From: Phytophthora quininea
Taxonomy: Eukaryota > Oomycota > Peronosporomycetes > Peronosporales > Peronosporaceae
Direction of reading: 5' to 3'
NCBI GenBank assembly: GCA_011947345.1
Contig: JAAVTG010000540.1
Coordinates: 248,001 to 312,000 of the forward strand
Length of the DNA: 64,000 nt
Position numbers and translations under genes: made by a program. Positions 11,344 to 20,680 of this stretch are shown one piece after another. The notes under the pieces are model-generated. The model did no database searches. It saw only the letters and a program-made list of their open reading frames with translations, and had not been told where the DNA came from. Position 1 is the stretch's first letter. Every line of letters starts with the position of its first letter.

Positions 11344-11508
11344 AATTTCTTCTGGCAGCCTGGCTGCGTCTTCTGGCTCTGAGCTGACGGCGTCGGGAGC
11401 TCTGAGTTCTGACGAGACGAACGGCGAATGGCTGGATTCTCCGTTCCGTCTCGGTTCGGAAACCCAAGCTTCATCCACTCATTTCAGTCGTACTTAAGCG
11501 ACCACTTT
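11344..11508 (-). repeat. Ngaro split direct repeat A2
   Basis: Matches A1 at 18,393-18,557. Its abutment with B1 gives the B1-A2 junction diagnostic of Ngaro-type elements. Confidence 0.92.
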
Positions 11509-12545
11509 CCTCCGTCGGACTCACTGCGAATGGGGCAAGTAGGCTTGATTAGCTTGAGTAAGACTCGCTGGTTCCCCTCGAGCTGCATGAGGCTTGGCTC
11601 GTGTAGTTCCCATGTCGAGGCCTTGATCATGCTGCTTGCCGCGTCGCGGGCCATCCCAGGACGGAGCCTGGTGTACACTGTGAAGCACCAGCTTGCCCAT
11701 CTTCCCATGAGGCGAATGACCAGGTCACTTTTGCCGGCGGCCAGTAGCGCGCAGGCGCCTCCGATACGGAGCGAGTGACAGGAGTACTCCTTCGGGGGCA
11801 GTCCCATATTCCTAGCCGCTGTCTTGATGAGACTTGCGACCCTTGTCTTCTTGATTGTCTCCTTCCTTGATATCGAAGTGAGGTAAGGGCCCAGGGCCAC
11901 CTTCTTAGCTAACCATCTTCCACGCACTGTCAGGCAGGCCTGGGCTGCCTTGACGGGACACAGTGCTGAGTCGCCGGTTCTGTAGTGTCTGATCGCTGCG
12001 CCTTGCCCGATTCTGTCTCCCTTGTGGGATTCGAACAACACTTCGACCGAGTGAGCGCTCGTGGCCTCTGGGCCAACCTGCTTGCCGTGCTTGTCTCGCA
12101 GAATCACGTTTCGGGCCTTTACACAGTGTATCCTGTCGGTTCCGACCGACTTGTCGATGGTCACGGGACCCCAAAGCTCTGAGCTTCTGTCCAGGAAGAA
12201 GAAGCCTAGAACCATCGACCCCCAGAGGAGCCGGTCTTGCGGTTCCGTCAGCTTTACCAGCTCCTTCATTTCGCGCAGCATCGGTGTAGTAACTGGCTGC
12301 TTCCTGTCCACTTGGCTGTTCGTGCGTTTGTAACCTTGAGCGATGAGCTCAAATTCCGGATCGCGGTAATCGAGCCTGGCGTTCCGAACTGCCTTGTGTG
12401 CGAATGCCACCGCTGCCATTTTCCCGTCGAAGGTCTGGTACTTGTTGCCGACCTTGGCTCTGTTGTGTCCCTCAGAGGCACACAGTCCGGCGAATAGTCC
12501 GACCATCCGTGCTTGTTGTGCCCTGGGCAGTTCGTCAATCCACAC
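11484..12545 (-). CDS. Ngaro tyrosine recombinase
   Basis: A 353-codon frame with the catalytic set of the tyrosine recombinase/DIRS integrase family: Arg120 (LDRSSELW), His257 and Arg260 (CHSLRIGGA), Trp283 (GRWASW) and Tyr291 (VYTRLRPG). It would cut and rejoin DNA to integrate a circular element intermediate without duplicating the target, which fits the precise insertion seen here. The N-terminal part overlaps the reverse-transcriptase frame by about 280 bp. The true product may therefore be a pol polyprotein made by frameshift, or the overlap may reflect a mutation. The C-terminus runs through B1 into A2. All catalytic residues are present, so it could be active. Confidence 0.85.
   Translation of the reverse strand: MWIDELPRAQQARMVGLFAGLCASEGHNRAKVGNKYQTFDGKMAAVAFAHKAVRNARLDYRDPEFELIAQGYKRTNSQVDRKQPVTTPMLREMKELVKLTEPQDRLLWGSMVLGFFFLDRSSELWGPVTIDKSVGTDRIHCVKARNVILRDKHGKQVGPEATSAHSVEVLFESHKGDRIGQGAAIRHYRTGDSALCPVKAAQACLTVRGRWLAKKVALGPYLTSISRKETIKKTRVASLIKTAARNMGLPPKEYSCHSLRIGGACALLAAGKSDLVIRLMGRWASWCFTVYTRLRPGMARDAASSMIKASTWELHEPSLMQLEGNQRVLLKLIKPTCPIRSESDGGKWSLKYD
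11509..11575 (-). repeat. Ngaro split direct repeat B1
   Basis: A 67-bp repeat (CCTCCGTCGGACTCACTGCG at its left end), identical to B2. It abuts A2 directly and overlaps the end of the recombinase reading frame. Confidence 0.92.
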
Positions 12546-14157
12546 CGGGAAGTTGAAGTCGTTGCAGAACGTCTCCCAGTACTTGAAGCTCTTGGCGTAG
12601 CGACCCAGGGTCCCATCTGCAACTGCTGCTCGTTTGAGTTGCCTTGTCTTCTCCTCGATCCGGTTCCGTCTCCCTGAATATCACACGTGGAGTCAGTATC
12701 CGTGTGCACATCACACTTCGGGGTCCGCCCCATGCTCCAGCTAAAAGTGTGCGTCGAGAAGTGCAGCCGATACTTGGTCTGGTTCAAGGCGCACTGGCGC
12801 AAACTGTCTTGTCCCTCTGGGGATCGGCAGTTCATCTTGTCTACTACTCGAGTAATCCATCTGCATTCGCTGTGGATCATGATGTGGCGCCAGGCGTCTG
12901 TCCCTTCCAACTTGGGCCCCCACACGGTGGTGACTCGTACTAGTCCCCGAGCAACCTCAGTGTCGCGGTTTACCGGGCGGGTGAATGGCAGCAGCACGCG
13001 TTCTCTGAGAACCATACTGGTAATTAGGATGCCGCAGCTCCCAGACTCCAACAGCCAGATCTCATCGGCGGCTGGCTTGTACTCGTAGAGTCTCATCGGA
13101 ATGCCGACGAACTCGTTCTCGAAGACCAGGTCTCTCCACCACGCTAGATCCTTCCGAAGGAATTCCGTCATTGCCACTCCTGCCTTGTGTCCTCTGCGGC
13201 AACGGGTTTGCACTGCTACGAGGCGTTGGATGAATGGCCTTGTGGCCGGGATAAAACTGATCACATGGCGAAGTACGCCGACTAGACTGTCTAGTTCCTT
13301 CATTGATACGAACTTCTTGGATATCGTCTCAGAGACCACCCTGTGGAGTTTGTCGATCTTTCGTTGTGGTATGGATACCATTTGCTCGGGTATGTCCCAG
13401 TCAATGCCGACTGCGTGGAACGTCTGCGACCAGGTCGTGAACTTTCCTTCATGCCAGCCATCTGAACCAAACACGAGTTTGATGCCGTCTCTGAGACGCT
13501 TCTCTGCCTTCAGGAGGCGATCGTCAATGTCGACTTCGACGAGGACGATATCGTCCACCCACTGGAAGATCCAGAATGGCTCCAGGTCACCGAGGATATA
13601 TGAAGCTCCCGTTCGTTGGTAATGTCTGACCGCCTTTCCAAAGACAGCGAAGAATCCTGGTGAAGAAGTCCAACCGAAGACGGCCAAGCCGGATACGATG
13701 CCATGGGACGATCGCGGTAGTTTCCCCCAAAAGCTGAGGCGTGGCGGGCATGGACTGGAACGTGCTTGAAGGCCTCAGCGATGTCAGCGACCATGGCATA
13801 TATTGCTCGCCCCGGATAACGACGCCAGAGGTCCCGTACGCGGCGCGCGATGCGCATGAAAAGTTCCCATCTAGCGTCCGGAGAGGCATCCGTGTCGGTC
13901 AAGTCGTTGACGGAGCGTCCCTGGGGAGCAGAGAGATCATGAATAATCCGCCCATCTAAATGAAGCGGGGCGTCCTTCTTGGGAACCAAGGCGAAAGAGC
14001 TAGAGTGGAACTTCTCGTCTCGCGTGAGAATATCCATGGAAGCGATAATACAGCGCCCTTTGTAATAGTCCGCCATTAGTTTGTCCACAACAATTGAAGC
14101 CCCAACTTCAGCTCCGACATAATTCTCTGGAACAGGCCGTGCTCCGAGACGGCCCAC
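12546..14157 (-). pseudogene. Ngaro reverse transcriptase / RNase H region (frame-broken)
   Basis: Two overlapping frames, 14,157-13,510 and 13,687-12,266, together give a DIRS/Ngaro-type reverse transcriptase. The first has FALVPKK, RIIHDLSAPQGRSVND and the motif A aspartate region (MVADIAEAFKHVPV). The second has FGWTSSPGFFAVFG and the active-site WVDD box (FQWVDDIVLV). A frame change of about one base near 13,650 separates them. Downstream, a connection and RNase H-like stretch (DEIWLLESGSCGI ... RWITRVVDKMN) lacks the usual DAS motif. The region lies between the extra RNase H and the recombinase. Confidence 0.75.
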
Positions 14158-14749
14158 CGGATCCCGCCATGGGGAACGAGCCCGCGCTGCGCTATGTCAC
14201 AGAGTAAGTCGAGATGGGGGTACGAGGCTAAATGGGCCCGGTACAACCACGGTCGTAAATTCTTGTTGGGGCGACTGTCGCCCGGGGTTTGACCCCTGAA
14301 CAGGGCCAGTGTGCCTGCAATACCGAGTGGGGTACCATTGATGAAGCCGTCCAGGACGGTTGCGTCCACGAGAGGAATCTGTAGGGGTCCAGGACCCGCG
14401 GCGAGGAAAACGTCGTTGACGGGGAACGGGATCTTGAAGCGGGTGGCGGTCTCCTGGAGGCGCATGAACACGTCCGCTGGGACGCACCGCGCGTGCCCGC
14501 CCACCATGGCTGATCGCGATGTCGGTGTCTCGAATTCGGACGGAAGCGTCCTGGCCCTCGTCATGACACGCCATGGGGACCGTGTACTGGGGACAGCACT
14601 GTGCTGAGGCCCGTCCGTCACTGGCGGCGTAAATCTTGCGCGGATCGTATGAGCCACCGTGGCCAGCTCCGTCATCACGAGCGACCAGGCCGCAGTCAAA
14701 TGTGCGCGCACGTCCTGGGCGTACGGGTATGGGTTGAGCGGACCGAATG

Positions 14750-15721
14750 CCGCCGCGGGGCTCAGAGCCGGGTGATACTCAATTGAGCACGGCCAGTGAT
14801 GACCATGAACGGTATGGTCCGTCATGGGTGGGATGCTGTCCATCACCCAGTTGCAGAGTGCATCAGCCGCGCCATTGAACTCGCGGCCGAGGTGACGCAG
14901 GTAAATGAGGGCATGGCTGCCCCCAGGGATCGAATTGCGGCCACCCACGGCCGGAGTCTTGATGACGAGCACGAGTACAGCGAAAGTGCCTGGTGAACAA
15001 TCACTCTGGAGTCGCCGAAAACGTGGGCCGCGGTAACGCTGGAATGGGCATGCACCCAACGGAGACATTGGAGGAGGCCCTGGGCCTCCATCACATTGCT
15101 CGTGTCGGGAACGGCAAATGTGCGAGCTTCCCAGTGGAGGAGAACGTGGGTGACTGTCCACACGCACCATCCATATGCCGAGCGACCAGTGTCGATTCGA
15201 TGACCACCGTCGAAAGCAACAACAACAACGGAGGGGATCGGTGCTTTGCCGCCGGCATCAACGTCCGACGCGATGGATGCCATGGGGCTCGTGCCAGGCA
15301 CTGGGCTCTCAGAGAGCCAGGCGTTAGACGCCGGAGACGTCGCTGGACGGGCGCCGTGTGGACTCGCCGTGAGATCTGTGCCAGGCACTGGGCTCTCAGA
15401 GAGCCAGGCGTCTGACGTCGAAGTCGTCGCTGGACGGGAGCCGAGTGTACTTGCCTGGAGGCGCGTGCTAGGCACTGGGCTCTCAGAGAGCCAAGCATTA
15501 AATGCTGCAGTCGGCGCTGGACAGGCGCCGAGTGCTTCTGCCTTGAGGCGCGTGCCAGGCACTGGGCTCTCAGAGAGCCAGGCGTTGGTTATCACGGGAC
15601 GCTCAACGGCGAGTGAAGAGGTGCCAGGCACCGATGAATGCACGGGAGGTTGATTGTAAACCTGGTTCGTATTAATTCCGGCAGGACGCAGAACCTGGGA
15701 CAGACCACCCCGTAGCCTCAT
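14750..15721 (-). pseudogene. Ngaro ORF2 N-terminus: repeats plus archaeal-type RNase H
   Basis: ORF2 starts at 15,721, overlapping the gag stop codon by ATGA. Residues about 45-160 hold four to five copies of NAWLSESPVPGT at 29-residue spacing. A separate RNase H domain follows: AFDGGHRIDTGRSAYGW (first Asp), VMEAQGLLQCLRW (Glu) and FGDSRVIVHQ (second Asp). The closing RHLGREFNGAADALCNWVMD segment is in the next frame, near 14,820-14,900. The pattern is that of plant/archaeal-type RNase HI (RVT_3), not the usual retroviral type. A frameshift near 14,950 breaks it. Position between gag and reverse transcriptase is unusual. Confidence 0.7.
15285..15625 (-). repeat. 87-bp tandem coding repeat in Ngaro ORF2
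   Basis: The core GGCACTGGGCTCTCAGAGAG recurs at about 15,297, 15,384, 15,471 and 15,558, with a partial unit after. The 87-bp period keeps frame and encodes repeats of LSESPVPGT. The core contains the palindrome GGCTCTCAGAGAGCC. Confidence 0.88.
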
Positions 15722-18334
15722 GTGTGTCGCGGGTGGCCACCCTTGAGCTCACCGTGGTTGCGAGCGACCCATTGTAGCACATCCGGCGGGAGGTTGTGCA
15801 GCCGGTGGACATGCGGACAGCGAGGGAACGAGCAATCGGTAGCCGCCTGGTATCGCACACAAACTTGGGTCCCGTGCACAAGGGGATCTGATCCCGGATA
15901 GCTGGCGGGATAATGGTCCGCGCAGTGCGTTGCCCACTACCAGCAGGTCGACGCGGACGGGCCGGCTGCCGGTCGTGGATGCGGACAGGATCATCGAAGC
16001 GGCCATCCCGGCGTAGTGGCCCAGGGCCCGAGGGGTGGAAAACTGCTTGGAGCACGACGTCGTTGAGTACGCGGCCAACGTAACGCTGGTGTGCCGGGGA
16101 ATCGCTGCGAAGCATGCGGCCCGCGCGGTGGTTGAGGTCGCGACTGTCCACCCCATTCAGGATGTCGTTGAACAATTCGCCAAACACGGCTTGGTAAAGA
16201 TTGCACCTCGCGTGCACCACTTGGGAGGCGACCGTTGAGGCACCGCGTGAAGGGCATCCCCGTGGACAGAGCGGAACACCACCGCGAGATCGGACGGGTA
16301 CCACTCGGTTGCCGCCTCCTGGATCACGTGCAGCACGTGATGGAGCTGATCCGCCCGGCGGATCTGGAAGCATGGACTGGGCTCAGGCCCGCTCCACTGA
16401 GCCTCGTCGTGGACGATCGAGCGGTCCTGGTAGAACGAAACGGGGTCCTCAGAGGACAGGAAGTGGTCGAATGGTCGGCTTCCGAAGTTCACAGCATAGA
16501 GCATCTTGATCGCTACTTTCGTTGCACGGTACCGACCCCGGAAGCGCTCATGTTGGAGCATGAAGCAGGCCCTGTCGTGCACCGACATGTTAGTGAAACG
16601 AGGGAAATCATCATTACCTGTATCTGGATTGAGCATTCGAGGGCCAACGCGCACGATGTCGTGGACAATGGCCTCGTTCTCGGACGGGCGGAAAACGTTG
16701 GAGCCACTTGGGCGGTAACCTCGAGGCGACCGGTCCCGGGATCGGGAGCGAGAGCGTTGGAACGAGTCGTGGGTCCGACCCCGAGGGCGAGATCGGGATA
16801 GGGAGTGACGGCGTCTCCGGCGCGCAGGAGACCGTGAGCGAGAACGGCGGGTACGAGATCTTGAACGCCGTGGTCGAGTCTGACTCCTTGCGCGCGGCTC
16901 TCGGTGGCAGGGAGATCGGGACCTGGCCCGAGTCGAGTCAGCGCGGGTGTCAGCTAGGTGGCGGTCGGCCCGTGGCGAGGGTGAGCGCAGATGCAGTCCT
17001 CGCGCGTTCAGATAACCCCGCGGTGAACGGGGAGGGTCACCCACATCGTCACCACCATCGCCATGGGCTGTGGGGGCTCGAGGAGGGTCCTGGCCCTCAG
17101 TAGGTGCGTCCCCACGCGTCCTCAGCGCCTGACGCTGATCGCGAACGAGAGAGGTCAAAGCGGCCACTTGGCGGGCTAAGGCCGCCGTGGTCGCGGAGGC
17201 AAGCCGCTGTTGTTCCATCAATGCCGCCAACATGGTTGCCGTCGCATCAGTGGGCGTCGTGGTCACCAGCATGGGCCGCGGGGCCGTCCCGGAATCCGGT
17301 CCAGGACCAGGAGTGCCAGTTGCTGTTGCCAGTTGCGCGGTGTCGTCCACCCCATGGGTTACGCCGGGAGCAGTGAATCGGTCAGCCGGAGTGAGGATGG
17401 CGTCCTCCCGAACCAGCAGAGGGAGAACGGGGGCTGGCTCGTCGGCGGGTGCGGTGTCATCGTATGGCGGTGGTGATGTGAGTCGCAGGACGAAGTTGAC
17501 TGGAACGGCGGCAGTCTTCTCACCACGGGGAGAAATATATGCAACTGCCTGTTGGCCTAGATCCACTGTGGACCTTGAGCCACCGCCTGGCGGTTGGAAA
17601 GCTGCAGCAAGGCGAGCGCGTACAGCCGTGGAATCAGATGCCCCGGCGAATGATATCGTAGACCAGATCCGATGGAAGTCAGAGGGGTTCTCAGCGTCCT
17701 GGTTGCGCGGGCAGTAGCCCAAGATGAACTCCAGCTGCGAGATATGATTGGATCGGACATCCTCAAGTGACATGACCACTACTTGGCGAGGCCGGTTCGC
17801 GAAGTCCCGAAGAGCCACTCGGCACACAAAGCCGGAGTTTGGCTCCAGCAAGAGATTGATGTTGTCCACTAACGCCATCCTGGAGGCACTGGAATAACTG
17901 AGCACTTGGCCGAGAACCGGTACGTCGGACGTGTGCCGGATAAACTTGGTATCGCAGTCGGGAGAGGCAACGTAGTAGACGCGGGAACGCACGAAGCGAA
18001 AGACCGACAGTAACGGACGCTCCTCGAGCTCGTCGGTCAGGCTTCGGTCGGCCTGCGTCAGGCGCCAGTGCGGGATCCAGTACTGAACGTCAACATGCTC
18101 TTGAAGGGCAGCCGGGAGGTCCTCCCGGCGCTGACCGGAGCGGAGAATCGTCAGCGTCGCCTGCCAGGCAGGACGGCGTACCCCGTCCTCTTCCGCGACG
18201 AAGGGGCCCGAGTCATCCGCCTGCAGAAGCTTGGGACGGCGACCGAGAGTCGCGTAGACAGGGCCTTCCCACTCCCCGCGGAGTTCGTCGGGCACCTCGA
18301 GTCGCACAGTGCGTCCGGCCAGGCCGGAGTCCAT
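15718..18334 (-). pseudogene. Ngaro gag-like protein (one late frameshift)
   Basis: A 725-codon frame from 18,334 to 16,157, continuing after a frame change near 16,150 to a TGA at 15,718-15,720. Order: a globular N-terminal half; an Ala/Gln-rich helix (about residues 340-400); a long Arg/Ser (SR/RS) basic tract (about 455-560); a conserved block (FPRFTNMSVHDRACFML); and a CCCH-like zinc finger near the end (VCVRYQAATDCSF..CPHVH, C-X8-C-X4-C-X3-H). This suits an RNA-binding capsid-type protein. The stop overlaps the next start as ATGA, suggesting coupled re-initiation. Confidence 0.7.
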
Positions 18335-18392
18335 CGTGACGAGACGCGGGGATTCTTAGCTGGGGGAACGGCTGGCTGGCGATGGCGGCCAT

Positions 18393-18557
18393 AATTTCTT
18401 CTGGCAGCCTGGCTGCGTCTTCTGGCTCTGAGCTGACGGCGTCGGGAGCTCTGAGTTCTGACGAGACGAACGGCGAATGGCTGGATTCTCCGTTCCGTCT
18501 CGGTTCGGAAACCCAAGCTTCATCCACTCATTTCAGTCGTACTTAAGCGACCACTTT
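18393..18557 (-). repeat. Ngaro split direct repeat A1
   Basis: A 165-bp terminal repeat at the element's 5' end, matching A2 at 11,344-11,508. It contains the shared run GGCTGCGTCTTCTGGCTC. Confidence 0.92.
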
Positions 18558-18953
18558 GCAGTTGCTTGGGTCCGTCGAACAAGTATTAGCGTCTTGTTCG
18601 AGCTGTAAAGATACTTGAAAAAGAAAAATATACAGAACTTCGTGGCTTCTATTGCTGTTTTATTCTTTTAAGTTATAGGCCATGATCACACGCCACAGTA
18701 AGTAAATGCTTTCAACAATGTAAAATATGATCCGCTCGATAGGACAGATAAGGTACGCCATGAAAGTTGATTTCCTGGATAAAGGATGATAAACGTAGGT
18801 CATCCACAGCTCGTAAAGTACGGCAAAATCCGTTCAAGAAGCCTGTTGCCCTCCATCCCTGTATTGATCGTGGTTCGTTTTTAAAAACCTTGGGTCAAAG
18901 GATACCAATCCTTGACAGATAGAAAGCACGACTGCCACACGTTTTGATCTTCT
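18558..18953. other. Convergent intergenic region, AKR 3' flank to RXLR 3' end
   Basis: About 400 bp present in all three blocks (mirror near 44,088-44,488; third copy 58,937-59,332). It is the shared 3' flank of the convergent AKR and RXLR genes, AT-rich, with TTTTATTCTTTTAAG near 18,658. No other gene is seen. Confidence 0.5.
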
Positions 18954-19387
18954 CTAGTTCTTCGGCACCTTGTTCTTCACGATCTTGTAGAACTTCTCGT
19001 AATTGAGGTACAGTTGGTAGTCCGGGTTCGCCTTCAACTTGCCAATGCCCAACTCGTTGTAGCGCTGACGCGCCATCGATTCGAGCCGCAAGCCCTTCTA
19101 TGCGCCCTCGGGGTGTCTCCTTTCTTGCACCAGAGTTGGAAAGTGTCGAACCGTTCGTCGAGTTTTGGGTCGGATTTGAGTACCGAGCTCTTCCGCTGGA
19201 CTTTGGCGCCCCGAAGTGCCTGGATGATGCTGTTGACGCCCCTCTCTTCAGCGGCGATGCTGCCACTTGGCGTTCTTAGAAAGCGTTTATTGTCATTCAA
19301 TAGTTTGCCATACTTGGACGATGACCCAGCGTCGCTGCTCGAGGCCAGAGCAGCCATCGCACATAGCACAAGGCAGCCCAGACGCAT
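18954..19387 (-). pseudogene. RXLR-EER secreted effector-type gene, left copy (frameshifted)
   Basis: The predicted start gives a hydrophobic signal peptide of about 20 residues (MRLGCLVLCAMAALASSSDA). An RFLR motif follows at residues 35-38 and EER at 47-49, the oomycete host-translocation signature. The next 50 or so residues stay in frame. After KKGDTPR (about residue 107) the homologous continuation moves to a second frame. The last 40 residues (starting near MARQRYNEL and ending KVPKN) lie in a third frame, which holds an in-frame TAG upstream. The C-terminal effector domain is therefore not translated contiguously. The breaks are identical in all three copies. No restored product is given. 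It is convergent with the AKR gene. Confidence 0.85.
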
Positions 19388-19638
19388 GGTAATAAGCGAC
19401 GTCGTCCAGGCGGACAGAAGGCAAAAGTGCGACTGACATTTCAAGCTCTACACGCCAGGGGATGGTTTTCGAAAGTTTTCGTCCTTTTGAATCAAGCTTC
19501 TTTTGATTTTGCTCAGCGAATTACTCGCTCAAGTCCACAAACACAGCACCACTCACCAACCACCGTTTTGTGAGAAATTTTCCTTTCGTACAGCCATGCC
19601 TTTGTTTCCACATGCCACATAATATTCTTGCCCCATAA

Positions 19639-19877
19639 GAATTGATTCAGATGCTTAACTTGTTTCCTGGTTGTGCTTATAGTTGGGGGTATTTGCTATT
19701 CTGAAATCTGATGTGTTGAATGATGATTGAATTTGAATGGGATATTTGAATGCGAAGTTAATCATTTCCTTTCTTCTGGATGTTTTCTGTAGGACCTCGG
19801 CCAGGGACTCGAACCGCAACTGGAGGGATAAACTTCGTGAGTTATATACACAATCCACTGGACCACTAGGAGGCCCC
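19639..19877 (-). mobile_element. tRNA-derived SINE, left copy
   Basis: A 239-bp insertion flanked by a perfect 17-bp target-site duplication, ATATTCTTGCCCCATAA (19,622-19,638 and 19,878-19,894). The minus-strand head GGGGCCTCCTAGTGGTCCAG resembles a tRNA 5' end with a degenerate A box. A perfect RNA polymerase III B box, GGTTCGAGTCC, lies at 19,805-19,815. The T stem does not pair fully, so this is a tRNA-derived element rather than a tRNA gene. The body is AT-rich, ending AATCAATTC. Confidence 0.85.
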
Positions 19878-20045
19878 ATATTCTTGCCCCATAATCTCTA
19901 GATCATCGAAATTGATCCCTCTATCAGTTCTGCCATCCCTTCGCGATCTCAAGTGAACACCTCGACCGCGCAAACAGATGTCCGAACTGCTGCTCAAAAA
20001 CCCACTCACGAATTGTTATCACCGACAACAAACACCCTGACTCGT

Positions 20046-20680
20046 ATGAGCTTTTGAGCTTTTTACCGTCCGACGACGAAGCCCTAGCGACACTGCAAGA
20101 GGCCCTGGAGCTGATCGACTACTACGACTCCCACGATGCCAACGCACGCTTCACCGACATGGTTGCCTCGTCAACCAACAGCTCTGCTAACCCGACCAAG
20201 GAACTCCCAACGACCAAGCCGAAGAAGCGCAAACGGAGTGCCACGAGTTCATCGACGGTGCTCCAACGTCGCAAACGCACGGAAATTAATTCGTTACAAG
20301 AGCAAAGCGAGATTCTGCAGACGCAGCTGGGCCGGTTGCTTCGCGGGGACGCCACTTCTGACAGTCTCAAACTGAACCCGCTAACGTACTCGCAATGGAA
20401 AACACGTGAGGTGCTATCGCGTAACCATCGCGACGCTATCAAGCAATTCGAGGACCGACAAATGGCCGAAGAGACCAACAAGCAACTGAATAGTAAGCTG
20501 ACAAAGCAGCATCGAGTTGCAAAGGCTCTGTGCAAGGTACTCCGCAGCCAATCTCTGCTATCGGTACGTGTAAATTTCCTTGTGGCTTCTAGCAGTGTAA
20601 AGACTCGAACTAATTTTCCCGTTTCTTCGTGGCTAGGATATGAAGTACGTGTTGAGAGGAGAATCGTCAAACTTTTCTTC
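20046..20680 (+). pseudogene. bZIP-like gene a, left copy (start duplication, internal deletion)
   Basis: The original ATG at 20,046 is followed by a tandem 8-bp duplication (GAGCTTTT twice), which puts a TGA after three codons. Without it the frame would read into LPSDDEAL. The open frame then runs to about 20,563 and encodes a basic region (TKPKKRKRSATSS...LQRRKRTEI) and a helix rich in Gln/Leu. After the 5' splice site and about 70 bp of intron, only the first 30 or so bases of exon 2 remain. A deletion of about 735 bp then joins it to the 3' flank at about 20,673. The right-arm and third copies keep the missing part. Confidence 0.85.

Larger units (their letters stand above)
11171..18557 (-). 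mobile_element. Ngaro-type tyrosine-recombinase retrotransposon
   Basis: A 7,387-bp element with split direct repeats in the Ngaro order A1 - ORFs - B1 A2 B2 when read on the minus strand. It interrupts the AKR 3' flank between CATATTCTTTT and GCAGTTGC. The empty site is seen intact in the right arm (near 44,488) and in the third block (near 58,935). Offset arithmetic against both empty copies gives the same insertion length. No target-site duplication is visible, as expected for a tyrosine recombinase. It encodes a gag-like protein, an extra RNase H, reverse transcriptase and a tyrosine recombinase. Confidence 0.93.

Noticed and set aside
16201..17717. Several plus-strand frames of 100-190 codons across the Ngaro element
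   Set aside because: They are antisense shadows of the gag-like frame, caused by high GC and codon bias.
19655..19879. Open frame of 74 codons on the minus strand, seen three times (MGPPSGPVDC...)
   Set aside because: It lies entirely within the SINE, where the tRNA-like head and target-site duplications explain the sequence.
19790..19880. A functional tRNA gene
   Set aside because: The B box is perfect, but the T stem has mismatches, no acceptor pairing is seen and the unit has a 17-bp target duplication, so it is a SINE head.
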